Assembly (NCBI GenBank): GCA_018257865.1
Contig: JAEUBA010000034.1
Location: forward strand, 62,001-126,000
DNA from: Stereocaulon alpinum
Lineage: Eukaryota > Ascomycota > Lecanoromycetes > Lecanorales > Stereocaulaceae
Length of the DNA: 64,000 bases
Reading direction: 5' to 3'
Both the position numbers and the translations under genes were made by a program. Shown in pieces: positions 47,132 to 57,904 of the stretch (positions are counted from its first letter, which is position 1; every line of letters starts with the position of its first letter). Under the pieces are notes generated by a model. It had not been told where the DNA came from. It ran no database searches and saw only the letters and a list, made by a program, of their open reading frames with translations.

Positions 47132-47785
47132 TCATGCAGCCTTCCTCGCTGAATCCTCCCTCAATTGCTTGATCACACGATCTACAGCTTCCATATCCGC
47201 TGCATCAATAGCACCCTCCGGCGCGAAGGCCTTCGGCAACGCCTTCACCACCTTGTCAAGCCCTGGTTGATAGTTTCGCACTTCGCTGGATAGCGCGTAG
47301 ATTGCTTTCCGCCGTACTTGCTCATCAGAGTCTTCGGTGGAGAGCTTCACCAGCGTAGGTATTGCGTCGCCGGCGAGGAGGCTTGACTGCGACTTCTCAT
47401 TGTTCTGGACAGCAGTGCCTACACACCAGGCCGCATACATCCGTAATTGCGCCTCCTCATTTCCCAGTAGCCCAACCAGTGGTGGCCATAACCCCAGGTT
47501 CACCATGTTGTTCGCATTGTCAAGATTCTCTATCAATTGCTCAAAATTGTCGAAAGCCACGAGCTTGTTCTCAAGTGTAATGTCTGGCGATAAGACTGCT
47601 GCTATCGACTGTTTCATCAATTCTGCATCTGTAGGACCGCCGAAGAGCGCATTGATGGCATCTGCATTGAGAGGGCGGCCTGAGGGGCGCTCAGCTTTTG
47701 GGTCCGTGGTGGAGGTGGGGTCGGCGGACGCCGTCTCTGAATTCTCGATGCTCCATTTGAGGAGCTGATTCATGCCGGGATCCAT
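47132..47785 (-). CDS. FES1: Hsp70 nucleotide exchange factor Fes1
   Basis: 217 aa, no intron. Armadillo-repeat co-chaperone of the HspBP1/Fes1 family that releases ADP from cytosolic Hsp70. The N-terminal motif MNQLLKWSIENS is diagnostic. The armadillo repeats follow (FDNFEQLIENLDNANNMVNL, LLGNEEAQLRMYAAWCVGTA, AIPTLVKLSTEDSDEQVRRK, AIYALSSEVRN). Between them is a Ser/Thr/Pro-rich linker. The length fits the family. It is convergent with the derlin gene, 252 bp apart. Confidence 0.95.
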   Translation of the reverse strand: MDPGMNQLLKWSIENSETASADPTSTTDPKAERPSGRPLNADAINALFGGPTDAELMKQSIAAVLSPDITLENKLVAFDNFEQLIENLDNANNMVNLGLWPPLVGLLGNEEAQLRMYAAWCVGTAVQNNEKSQSSLLAGDAIPTLVKLSTEDSDEQVRRKAIYALSSEVRNYQPGLDKVVKALPKAFAPEGAIDAADMEAVDRVIKQLREDSARKAA

Positions 47786-48858
47786 AGTCTGAGACGATCG
47801 ACGTCAGGAATGGGTGTGCTTGTAGAGCACTTAAAGAGTATTTTGTGCAAAGTTAGTCTTAGCGTAGTTACTCGAAGGCTTGAAATGAAATCCAACACAG
47901 ATTCTAGAGTCAGCAACCTGAACCTGATGGTAAGGACTCAATGCTCTTAGAGACTGAGCATAGATATTCGTCGCTTTTTAATAGCACAACGTAGTTTTGA
48001 GTCACAACGTCGCACCCAATGTGGGTCTGCAATGACGTTGGGGAGATGTACCTAGATGGTTCGCGAGAGGACGCGAAGCTTCTTTCGACTTCCATGTCTT
48101 CCGCCTGTGACCGATTCGACTTGGGCGGGCTAGGCTAGGACTCCAGTTTCACATGAAACGTCCCTTGGATATGTTTCATGTAGCTGAAGTTATTCTAGCT
48201 GTAATCGCCCTTCATGATAGCGCCATCGCCACCAATCTCAACCCCGCCCCTACGGCTGACGACTAGTAACATTCCCCTCCCGGCATCAGTTTTTGGTAGC
48301 ATCAATCATTGGGTGGAGTTGGCAAAGGCAGTGAGTTGAGAAGGATCGCATCCTGTAACAGGGTGACGTTCTCGCCTCAAAGAGGGTGGCAGAACAGCGC
48401 TCGACTTTGCCATTGCTCGAGGCAGCAGTAATTGTATATTCAACACCATCAAAGCGTACGCGCGTAAGGTGCTCCTTGTCCGGTATGAAATCTCTGCTGC
48501 CTGGCAATATTGCCATTGATTGCGTAGACCATGAGAGCAGTGCCAATGCCCCGTTGAGACGTGGCTATTTGTAGAGCATGGATTGCGACTTCCCAGCCAT
48601 TAGATAGAGAAAAACAAAGCGGCAAGCACCAAAAGCGTCGACTAAATTTTTAGTAGCGCCGCTTGGCATTCCGGTCCCACAGACGCCCAACAGCAACAGC
48701 CTCCTGGCTCCTTCACCAAGGTTAATAACGACCTGACACTTCTTGCTCCTTTCTCACTACTACACTCCATCTCTTGCTTGCAGTAGGTACCTACCGCAAG
48801 CTACTCATACATACACTCCGCCCTCCAATACTCTCCTCTTCCACCTCTAGCCACAGCC
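47786..48858. promoter_or_regulatory. Divergent region FES1/actin with pyrimidine-rich actin leader
   Basis: 1.07 kb. The 110 bp before the actin ATG (about 48745-48858) are strongly C/T-rich (CCTCCAATACTCTCCTCTTC), a pattern typical of highly expressed fungal genes and their transcription start regions. One 86-residue minus ORF (48546-48286) has no recognised motif and is not called. Confidence 0.5.
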
Positions 48859-50432
48859 ATGGAGGGTAAGCTGACTTTCAATATTTGGTCCTTAAACCTC
48901 TGTTTACTAGCACAAGCATGCTTCTGCACTTGCAAGCGACCATCTGTAGAGACGGAACAATGCTAACTGGGTCTTTTGCGATCATATAGAAGAAGTTGCA
49001 GCTCTCGTTATCGACAATGGGTACGTCCAGCCTCGACCTGCAGATATGAAGCCTCCAGCCTATATCTTCGAAGCTCTTTGAGACACTCGCTACAGGCTCC
49101 ACGGAAGGGGCTAGCCTGGAGTGCAGTGACAATGACTGACTATTTGCAGTTCCGGAATGTGTAAAGCCGGTTTTGCCGGTGATGATGCTCCACGAGCGGT
49201 CTTCCGTGAGTCGCACTTGAGCACGTTGCTCACAGCAGTGCAGCAACGCCCCCATTTAGACAAGACTGACTGTTCCCGTAGCTTCCATCGTCGGCAGACC
49301 TCGTCATCATGGGTAAGCTTTCCCATGCCAATCAAGATACACATTCAAGACTCGTAGCTGACAGATCCCCAGTATCATGATTGGTATGGGTCAAAAGGAT
49401 TCCTATGTCGGAGATGAGGCACAATCAAAGCGAGGTATTCTTACCTTAAGGTACCCTATCGAGCACGGTGTCGTCACAAACTGGGATGATATGGAGAAGA
49501 TTTGGCATCACACCTTCTATAATGAACTACGTGTTGCGCCAGAAGAGCACCCCGTCCTTTTGACTGAAGCGCCCATCAATCCTAAGTCCAACCGTGAGAA
49601 GATGACACAGATCGTCTTCGAGACTTTCAACGCCCCCGCTTTCTACGTCTCTATCCAGGCTGTGCTCTCACTGTACGCCTCCGGACGTACCACTGGTATC
49701 GTCCTCGACTCCGGAGACGGTGTTACTCACGTTGTGCCCATTTACGAGGGTTTCGCTCTTCCTCACGCCATATCTCGTATCGATATGGCTGGCCGTGATC
49801 TCACCGACTACTTGATGAAGATCTTGGCTGAGCGCGGCTACCCCTTCTCCACTACCGCTGAGCGCGAAATCGTCCGTGACATGAAGGAGAAGCTTTGCTA
49901 CGTTGCTCTTGACTTTGAACAGGAGATTCAGACCGCTAGCCAGAGCTCCAGCTTGGAAAAGTCCTACGAGCTTCCTGATGGCCAAGTCATTACCATCGGT
50001 AACGAGCGTTTCCGAGCTCCCGAAGCTCTCTTCCAGCCAAGTGTCTTGGGTCTTGAGAGCGGCGGCATCCACGTTACTACTTTCAACTCCATTATGAAGT
50101 GTGATGTCGATGTCCGAAAGGATCTTTATGGCAACATTGTCATGGTAACTCCCCCTCCTCTAATATTAAGACAGAACCCACTTGGCTAACGTTATTTGTA
50201 GTCTGGTGGAACTACCATGTACCCAGGTATCTCAGACCGTATGCAAAAGGAAATAACCGCCCTTGCGCCCTCGTCAATGAAGGTCAAGATCATTGCTCCA
50301 CCTGAGCGCAAATACTCTGTCTGGATTGGTGGTTCCATCTTGGCTTCTCTGTCCACCTTCCAGCAAATGTGGATTTCCAAGCAAGAGTACGACGAGAGTG
50401 GACCGTCCATTGTCCACCGCAAGTGCTTCTAA
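48859..50432 (+). CDS. ACT1: Actin
   Basis: 375 aa with six exons: 48859-48865 (7 nt), 48990-49020, 49150-49205, 49282-49312, 49373-50144 and 50202-50432. The first four introns (124, 129, 76, 60 nt) split the first 42 codons, a typical pattern for filamentous ascomycete actin. The spliced start is [20 protein letters not shown]; the DNase loop [20 protein letters not shown], the phosphate loop [16 protein letters not shown], and the C-terminus PSIVHRKCF are canonical. The last intron follows [11 protein letters not shown]. It is single-copy in most ascomycetes and gives cytoskeletal F-actin. The first coding exon is so short that automated predictors often miss it. Confidence 0.98.
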
Positions 50433-50839
50433 GGTACGCAACGAAACACCACACAAACCCGAAGGAAAGTCACTCAAAGTTGACATCCTATAGCCTTGTC
50501 ACGATCAGCATGCGTTTGTGTATGGACTTGTCTTGAATGCGTACGAGGAGACTTTCTAACCAGCGGTTAGATAACGTTACCACGGGTTCCAGGTGCTAGT
50601 ATTATGAAGCGTGGTCTAGGATTGATGGTGGAGAGAGCGGCGGCTATGTTTCTTAGAGTCCGCACATCAATTGCTGTAGCAATATGGCAAGCAATGCTTT
50701 AGCACGTTTTCGTTAGACTGGTAGCTGGCGAAACGAGAAGACAAAAATGTTTCACTTCCCCAGTCGTGTCTGTCCCATCATTATGAAGTGCCTTCTCCCG
50801 GGTATACCTTCTTAATATACGGTGACAATATGCTGTGCC
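50433..50839. other. Convergent gap, actin and CENP-I
   Basis: 407 bp of 3' flanks. Nothing recognised. Confidence 0.4.
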
Positions 50840-53094
50840 TTACCTTCCACTCCCATCACTTGCTCCAGCGACACTCTCCTGTCCCCCCAATAGCCCTTTC
50901 ATCGTCGCCCCACCCAGCTCCCTCACTCCCTTCACGCCCATCCCCTCTAACCACTTCAAGACTGCCACTCTATACTCCTTCCAATCAACACTAACACCCC
51001 CCTCCCTTCCCAACTGCACCAAACTCTTCTGCGTAACCGGCCCCGCATGCCTAACCCTCACACTCCCCGACTGCTCCTCTTCAGCTTGATCTTCCATCTC
51101 CCTGAAACACGCAATACTCAATGACGCTAGCACGGGATTGCTGCTTAGCGAGAATAGGCCTGAGAGCGGCTGTGGTGGATCTAGCGATGCGGTGTAAGAT
51201 GTGAGACGTTCAATGATGGATGGAGGGAGTAAGCAGCCTAGGGCGTGTGGGTCTGTGGTGTTGAATGCGCGCGAGCGGAAGAGGAGATTGCATGTATCCA
51301 TCAGTGCTGCGTTTAGGAGGGGGATGTGTTCGGCTGGTCGGTGCTGTTGTGCTGTGTTGCCTTCTAGGGCGGACTTGTAGGTTGCTAGGATTGAGGAGAG
51401 GCGGGAGAGGGTTGAGAGGGAGGGGGAGGTGAAAAGGAGGAGGTAGATGGTTTGGGGGGATGGTGGGGGAATTGGGAGGGAAAGGGGGGCTTGGAGGAGG
51501 GGGAGATGGGTTTCTAGGTTGGTTAGGATGAGGGAGAGGGTTTGTTGGGTTGGAGAGGTGGTTAGGAGGGTTAGGGTTAGAGTTGATATATGGTGAAGGA
51601 GAGAGAGGAGGGGGGTTGTTTGGTGGGGTGAGGGTTCGGAGGGGGTTACGAGGAGATGGGTCGTCCAGGAGGTGAGGAGGGTGGTGTAGAATTTTAGGAG
51701 GGTTGCTTGGGGGGTGGTGGGTTTGGTGATTGGAGTGGTGAGGATGGCGCGTTCGAGGGGGGCGAGAATGGTGCGGTGGAGGTCTGGAGGGGTGGTTAGT
51801 CAGGGAAACGGAGGTGGGAAGGGGTTAGAGACTTGCTTTCGAATGGTTGGATGGGAATGTAGGATAGGAGATTCAAGATGACTCTGTGATTTTGTTGGCC
51901 GTCCCATTGTAGGAGGTATTTTTGCAAAAATTCAAGCGCAGATTGAGGTAGAGCCTCAGGCCGTCAGCACAGGATTAGGATGACATTTGGTGTACTTACC
52001 TTAGTGTGTCTTGTGTAGATCCATATACCTTCAAAGAGTTTAGACAAAGCTTGATCAGGCTTCTGACCGTTGGCTGTCTTTTCCACTTGCTGCCCGAGCA
52101 ATGGAGTAAGGTATTGGTCGACCTCGCCTAGACCAGCCTGTGGTGGGTTCAATGTTGTGTACCTCTGCAGTACAGGATCCTCCAGGTCTGAGGTTGTGAA
52201 CTCCGAGATCCTCATGTTTTCTAGCTGATCCACCATGATATCGGTGCCATTGGACAGTTGCATAATACTTGCAGGGTGGGAAGTGGTCGTTGTACTTCGC
52301 CGGAGGAATCTTGATGAAGCCATTTGGGCGTTGGCCTTCATAGATAGGTATACCCTACCTTTTTGGATCCTCTCCAATTGGGAGGCCCATTCAGGATCAG
52401 GATGAGGAGAGTCTAAGGTCTTCTTAATGTTTCCCATTTCAAAGGAGCCCGGGGAGTACTTGTTGTATACACGCATCAGCTTGATCAAAGCAGCATCCTG
52501 CCCAACGCTCCTCGAAAGCTCTTGTAATATCTCTATTCGAAAGGGCCTGACATGTTTTCTTCTCGTAATTGTAACCAGAAGTTGGCATAGATAGGTACGA
52601 AGACTCATCATATTGAGGAGATTGAACAGCACGCTATAGAAACTTGATAACCGCGACGGCTCTTCGAGGTAGTTTGAAACCATGTTGATCCATTGAAGTA
52701 GCAGTTGTTGCGTAGATACGGTACTTTTTCGGCTGCCATGGCCAAGAGATCCGATGACAGTGTCAATTAGATCGGAAGCTACTTTTCCGGCCGGATATAG
52801 AGATTTGACGATAGCATTTTGGCTACTTTGATCGAAAGAATTCGGTAGTGTGATTGCATCAATCAGTACCTTCAGAGCCGACTCTGAAAGACCATTGCTT
52901 TCAGCGTGTGAGTTGATAATGTCTAATGAGGATTTCACCACAGGATGCTTCTTCTTTGCTTGTGTTTCTGATGCTATTCCTATGTGATCGAGAGCTTCTT
53001 GCAAATCCTGAGGTACGCATGGCCCTTTTGCCGTCAGACTCGATGCTTGTGAATGAATTGGAAACCAACCTTGATCTATAGTTGCAGTAAGCAT
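50840..53094 (-). CDS. Inner kinetochore protein CENP-I/Mis6
   Basis: Constitutive centromere-associated network subunit. Exons 53094-52000, 51954-51837 and 51783-50840. The first intron (51999-51955) is an ordinary 45-nt GT-AG. The second (51836-51784, 53 nt) starts with GCAAGT and is a GC-AG intron: only this junction keeps the frame, as PFE-NLHRTILAPLERAI. The Mis6 domain has NSFDQSSQNAIVKSLYPAGK, VIGSLGHGSRKS, LIKLMRVYNKYSPGSF and WASQLERIQKGR; the C-terminal half is Thr/Pro/Leu rich. Minimum length 718 aa. The 5' end is uncertain: an upstream open segment to about 53267 (MGDPSRTLRLLSPIRARRGR) could be a first exon joined near 53115-53040. Confidence 0.88.
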
Positions 53095-53459
53095 TCTGGC
53101 TAAAAGTCGATGTACCCTGTATTGGCGAGTGATGTCGCATAATCTTGAAAATAGAGTTCGATTGGGCTAGCGCCATTGATGAGACGCGTTTGGCGACAAC
53201 GCGATTTACACGACCCCTGCGAGCCCTGATAGGCGATAAAAGTCTCAAAGTACGAGATGGATCTCCCATCAACATTTGTATCACGTGCACAGTCTCGTTG
53301 TTAGCAGAAAAGCCTTAGCAACTTCACATCACTAAGCGCTCTTCTTACAGCTCATGATAGGACCGTCTTTGAACCCTTAGCCGCTATCTACACACATACG
53401 CTTTACCAGCAGCCATCAAGCCAAGCTTCAGAGTGTCGGGGCCCAGCAAGGTTTCTGTG
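53095..53459. other. Short divergent gap, CENP-I/HET-like gene
   Basis: 365 bp. The left 200 bp may belong to a first CENP-I exon (see that entry). No clear motif elsewhere. Confidence 0.4.
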
Positions 53460-56000
53460 ATGGAGCATCTTCCTGTAGCCAAACATGCCATCCGTAATTA
53501 CAGCGGTGCCGTCCCCTTCCGATGCCGAAATGAGTATGATGGTGGACCCTTCTTAGAATATCCTCAGAGGAGTGGTGTTCTACCTCTACTTTCTGTTGGT
53601 AACATCTTTCCTGGTAACTTATCCTATTTGCAGTGCCAGCAGATCCAATCAATAGCAAAGCAAGAAATCGAGCCCATATTGCAGACGTGGATCTTCTTTG
53701 GCCTGATACAAGAAGTACTGGGTGGAATCTGCAGGCCTTCTGACTTTATGACAATCAGCGACCAAGGCGACGAGAATCGTCGTGTCCTGACAACGGCTTC
53801 CCTTATTGCCACACTGGACCTATGGGTGACTCAGGTTCAGTCCAAGACCATTAGCCCTCTGCCAACCTATGACCATATCGCGAAATGCCTGGGGCTGGCT
53901 TTTGCTGTTTTATTAGCGTCGCCTGAAAGCCTTGATCAAACATTGAGACTCTCCCTCGCTTCGCTGGGAGAGATTCTTACATTCGCCGTCAACAGGGCTT
54001 TTAATATGGATGTCTCCAAAGACAATAAATGTCCACTAACGTGGCATACTCTTATCAATCCAATGTACTGGGAAAGTCTCTATTTGGAATCAGGATTGTG
54101 CATAAGTCAGGTAGAAAAGATCCTGTCCACTGGACATAAGTCCATACAGGCATTGCATTTCATTGGAAGCCTTAGACAGTCCGGCTCCAACCTGAACCAC
54201 CTATCCTGCGATAAACGGCAGTGTAATGCCTACCAGAATAATCTTAACACGTATCAAACACAGCACACCAGGCGCGACTGCAGTTGCGAAGACTTGGCGG
54301 TGGATCCACAAAAGCTATTTGCCATCTTGAAAAAGGGTTCACTTCCTCTCTTGCGCCTAAAAGGAGACCACGATGTTGGCACAATCTCTATTGAGGTAGT
54401 CCCATCAGATAGTGCTTCTCAGTATCTGGCCCTGTCCCACGTGTGGGCCGATGGTCTCGGTAATCCTCACCGCAATGCTCTACCTCGCTGTCAATTGTCA
54501 TTGCTGAGGACTATGGTTGGCGAGTTCAATACCACCTCAGGTCAACCTGTACATGACCTACTATTCTGGTGTGACACTCTGTGTTGCCCAGTGGAGCCAG
54601 AGGCGAATAAGTTGGCTTTATCACAAATGCGAAGAACTTATTTGGAGGCTAGTTTTGTCCTTGTCCTGGATGCGTCTCTGAGGCTCTGCGACTCCGAGGG
54701 CCTGGGCTATGAAGAGCTATGCTCAAGAATAGTATTAAGTGGCTGGATGCGCCGGTTATGGACCCTACAGGAGGGGCATTTAGCCACTGTCGGTGCAGAC
54801 CAACGGCTTTGGTTTCGTTTCAAGGATAAAGCAATTTCTGGCCGTTCTCTCTTGAAAAGCGCCAGTACTGGGTTCCTGGGCTCAAGCGTTAGCCAAAGTG
54901 GTATAGCAAAGTTTGCGATCGATGGGATGTTCAGCTTGATGAAGAAGCATTCAAACGATTCAGGCTTCGACATCCGCTCTATCGACCTTGTGCTACAAGG
55001 TCGGTCAGTCAGTGTCAGAACGGACGAGGCATTGATCATTACGACGTTGCTTGGTCTTGACTTAAGCGCGATACTCGATGGCGCTGAAGAGTACCGATTG
55101 CATCACTTGTGGACATTGATCCCTTCTACGGCTCAAGGCATACCAAAAAACGTGGTTTTTCGAGTTGGTCCTAGGTTGAAGGAGTCAGGATTTCGATGGG
55201 CGCCGGCCACCTTGCTGAACAATAGTGATAGAAACATGAATCTAATATTCCTTGAAACTACACCTGACGAAGCAGGTCAAGGTCTACCGAGTCCAGATGG
55301 GCTTCTGGTCCGATTACCGGGCTTTAACATTGTCATGGCTCCACTTAGGGAGTGCTTACCATCGAACCCTTGGGGTGTTATCTATCCAAGCAGACATAAT
55401 TCGCAGATTTTGAGGGACGAGGACGGGTCATGGTATATACTCTCTCGAGCTTTGCCCCCCGAGCAAGATTGTTCCCTTTCCCACAAGACTTTGCGGGCTC
55501 TACTTCGAGATGAACCAGACTTATCCAACTTGTGGGTGACGTATCTTCGAGGTTTCTTTGACAACAACGGGACACAACGGGCTAGCCACGGTCTCATCGT
55601 GTCACTCGTCAAAGCCGAAGGAGATGTGAAGTATGCTCGGTCCGAAATACACGTCTACATCGCACTACAAACGCGCTACGCACAGGATATGCTTGAGTTG
55701 GCCTTCCAGCTGGTCCAGCGGCTGTCTAGGGGCTTGCGGGCCCAGCAATGTGCAGATTTCAATCAACGCGACGTTGATGCCAAGTCCCCGGCCTGGCAAA
55801 GTAGTTTCCAAGCTCTAGAGTCTGAAATGCGTAGCATTGCAAGAAGCAAGGAGGTTCAAGAGGCATTGGCGGAACCTGTGTATGGCTCGCAGGAAGCTGC
55901 TACCCAGCTCCTTGACGCGCACATTGCATCAATCTACGCTGGTGAGTATGGTCGCTTGGTAGAGCGGGTACCGGAACATCAACGGTGGTGTGTCGATTGA
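53460..56000 (+). CDS. HET-like domain protein with long N-terminal region
   Basis: 846 aa, no intron. The open frame extends 27 nt upstream without an ATG, so the first ATG (53460) is chosen. A HET-like core begins at residue 322 (YLALSHVWADGLGNPHRNAL) and continues through FWCDTLCCPVEPEANKLALS and ASFVLVLDASLRLC to GWMRRLWTLQEGHLA. The usual VDALCI and DWxxEA blocks of classic HET proteins are altered (WCDTLCCP, LALSQMRRTYLEAS). The preceding 320 residues include a Cys-rich patch (CDKRQCNAYQNN, RRDCSCEDLA). Proteins of this layout are common and uncharacterised in Pezizomycotina. A role in non-self recognition is possible but unproven. Confidence 0.85.
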   Translation: MEHLPVAKHAIRNYSGAVPFRCRNEYDGGPFLEYPQRSGVLPLLSVGNIFPGNLSYLQCQQIQSIAKQEIEPILQTWIFFGLIQEVLGGICRPSDFMTISDQGDENRRVLTTASLIATLDLWVTQVQSKTISPLPTYDHIAKCLGLAFAVLLASPESLDQTLRLSLASLGEILTFAVNRAFNMDVSKDNKCPLTWHTLINPMYWESLYLESGLCISQVEKILSTGHKSIQALHFIGSLRQSGSNLNHLSCDKRQCNAYQNNLNTYQTQHTRRDCSCEDLAVDPQKLFAILKKGSLPLLRLKGDHDVGTISIEVVPSDSASQYLALSHVWADGLGNPHRNALPRCQLSLLRTMVGEFNTTSGQPVHDLLFWCDTLCCPVEPEANKLALSQMRRTYLEASFVLVLDASLRLCDSEGLGYEELCSRIVLSGWMRRLWTLQEGHLATVGADQRLWFRFKDKAISGRSLLKSASTGFLGSSVSQSGIAKFAIDGMFSLMKKHSNDSGFDIRSIDLVLQGRSVSVRTDEALIITTLLGLDLSAILDGAEEYRLHHLWTLIPSTAQGIPKNVVFRVGPRLKESGFRWAPATLLNNSDRNMNLIFLETTPDEAGQGLPSPDGLLVRLPGFNIVMAPLRECLPSNPWGVIYPSRHNSQILRDEDGSWYILSRALPPEQDCSLSHKTLRALLRDEPDLSNLWVTYLRGFFDNNGTQRASHGLIVSLVKAEGDVKYARSEIHVYIALQTRYAQDMLELAFQLVQRLSRGLRAQQCADFNQRDVDAKSPAWQSSFQALESEMRSIARSKEVQEALAEPVYGSQEAATQLLDAHIASIYAGEYGRLVERVPEHQRWCVD

Positions 56001-57904
56001 ATGCAGCTTTCAAAAACCCCTTACGGCTCATGGGCGGAATCCTGGACGAGAACGGCCGTCGATGCAAGCAAGAACCTTGAGAATAGAGGAAAGATCGATT
56101 AGACTCCAGGACGGAGTAATGAGTCCTGAGTCGGACATCTACCATTTGTAGATATCAAGGAGCTAGGAAGATGGATATCTATAGCAAGAGATGTTCCGAA
56201 CGTGCTCAATCTAGAGTATGATTCCATCGCTTTCTGCCTATCACAAGCCTAGCTCGTAACAGTCTCCATACCGCCTTGATATTCCTGACGGACTGAAAAC
56301 ATCCAAGGCCATGCCATACCAAGTGAACGGTGAAATCGCCAAACTTTCGGCAGCTCTAAGGATCTCTCTTTCCCGTCCAGCCAATTGCTCAAGGAGTTCA
56401 CAACCCAGGATAACCGAGCCATGAACTGCTCACCCTTCTCGATCTCATCTTCCTCATCGTGGTCTGCATGGCACGCAAAATGATTCTCCACCAATCCGGA
56501 TGGCGCTAAGTCAAGAAGTCCCTTGGTGTCCGCTTTGCCTAAATCACACCAGCCGAGTAGAATCCTGCGAGCACTATTGATAGTGGTCGTGAGTCTCTCC
56601 AACGTCGATCTTATAGGACACGAAATCGGTGCAAGTGCATTTGGCCAGAAGTTCGTGGGATCGTCCTAGGGATAGGGTGCGGAATTGTTGAGCATGAAGG
56701 CTTTCAGTGAGGTCGTGTGCTACGTGAGAACCCCTAGGTCGACCAATGGACAGCTTCTGTTGGATGTAGCTGCTACCCCAAGGGTGCGAACGCGTGAGCA
56801 TAGTGGGGCTTGGTTTTTCTGAGCTTGCTGTTCAGGCATCGAAGAATTTCTGATACCGTCCAGAAGGAAGCTTCTGCTGGTTGAGGGTCATATTCGTCAC
56901 CAACTATGACATCTCTTTGAAATCTGTCCTTGATCAGGCTGTAGTTTTGGCGCTTCACAGGGACGACATGAAGAGAGTGAGAGGAGCGGTGGATATACTA
57001 TTCAATGTCAAGGAGGCAACCACTCGTGAGAACTGTAGACTTTGCCATGGCGGTAGACTTCATAATGTGTGGGAGTGGCAGTATACTTGGAGGAGCTGAA
57101 TTCAACATCTCACCCCGTTGAAAGTGATCTTGGAGGCAGTCCAGGAGCCTAGGCTCGTCTCGTGGCTTCGAAATCGATCATGTTAAGGAGGGCATATTAG
57201 AGAAGATGACTTACAGTGGTACTCCATTTGCAATAACTAGTGAGTTGGCAAGCTAGGAGATTATATGCTTTTTTCGGACATCCAGGGTAAAAGTCTCGTG
57301 TGACAAGTGATGACATGAAAAGGCTTTAGCATTCCTAGACGTTTATCTCTCGATTTAACATTTTCATTGGATCCGCAACCCATGATCATTATGTTCTGAA
57401 CCCTTCCACTCAGTCATAGTATACCACTTCTCGCCAATGTCTATTAACTACCACGACCATTATGTGCTTCTCCACAATCTCTCGCCCTGCCCACTCACAT
57501 GGTCCTCATACACGGAGAAGGTGGCAAGAATTGCTAAGTCTTAAACATTCTAGCCAGCGGCTGCTCGAGGGTAACGTCCTTTGTGTCAAGTGACAATGGC
57601 TCTATTCTCGTCCTCTGAACAACCCATAAGTGGAGTCCAATGTGATTTGGTCTTCTGGTGTGCCTCACTTGATGCTCAGCCTTCCATGATCCCATGGACA
57701 TATGCATCCCCTTGAAATTCAAAGATGATCGCCCTTGGGTCTCAGCACAAACGGCGAGTCACCTCCAACCCCTGGATACTGCTTAATTGTTCGTATCGAA
57801 TCGCCAAGCAAGATTGATACAAGCGATGCTGTCCAATCAGTCGTCTGCACTTAGCATGGTCCTTATGAAGAGAGTGGGGGGAAAAGACTGCATCTCGTCT
57901 CGGT
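56001..57904. other. 1.9-kb interval with a possible broken gene on the minus strand
   Basis: Three overlapping minus frames (56958-56773, 56801-56574, 56602-56249) read as if one protein had been cut by stops and a frameshift: an N-terminal part with NYSLIKDRFQRDVIVGDEYD, a middle part with SHELLAKCTCTDFVSYKID, and a C-terminal part from ERLTTTINSARRILLGWCDL to the stop at 56249. No family was recognised. The remaining 900 bp to 57904 holds only short ORFs. Confidence 0.4.

Noticed and set aside
46452..47270. 272-residue plus ORF overlapping derlin and FES1
   Set aside because: Its first part is derlin exon 2 read past the splice site; the rest crosses the intergenic gap and runs antisense to FES1.
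49668..50072. 134-residue minus ORF within actin
   Set aside because: Antisense shadow of the strongly biased actin coding sequence.
51300..51780. G-rich repetitive plus strand, at first taken for a simple-sequence repeat
   Set aside because: It is the complement of a coding CENP-I exon rich in Pro, Thr, Leu and Ser; the frame is open throughout and joins both neighbours in phase.
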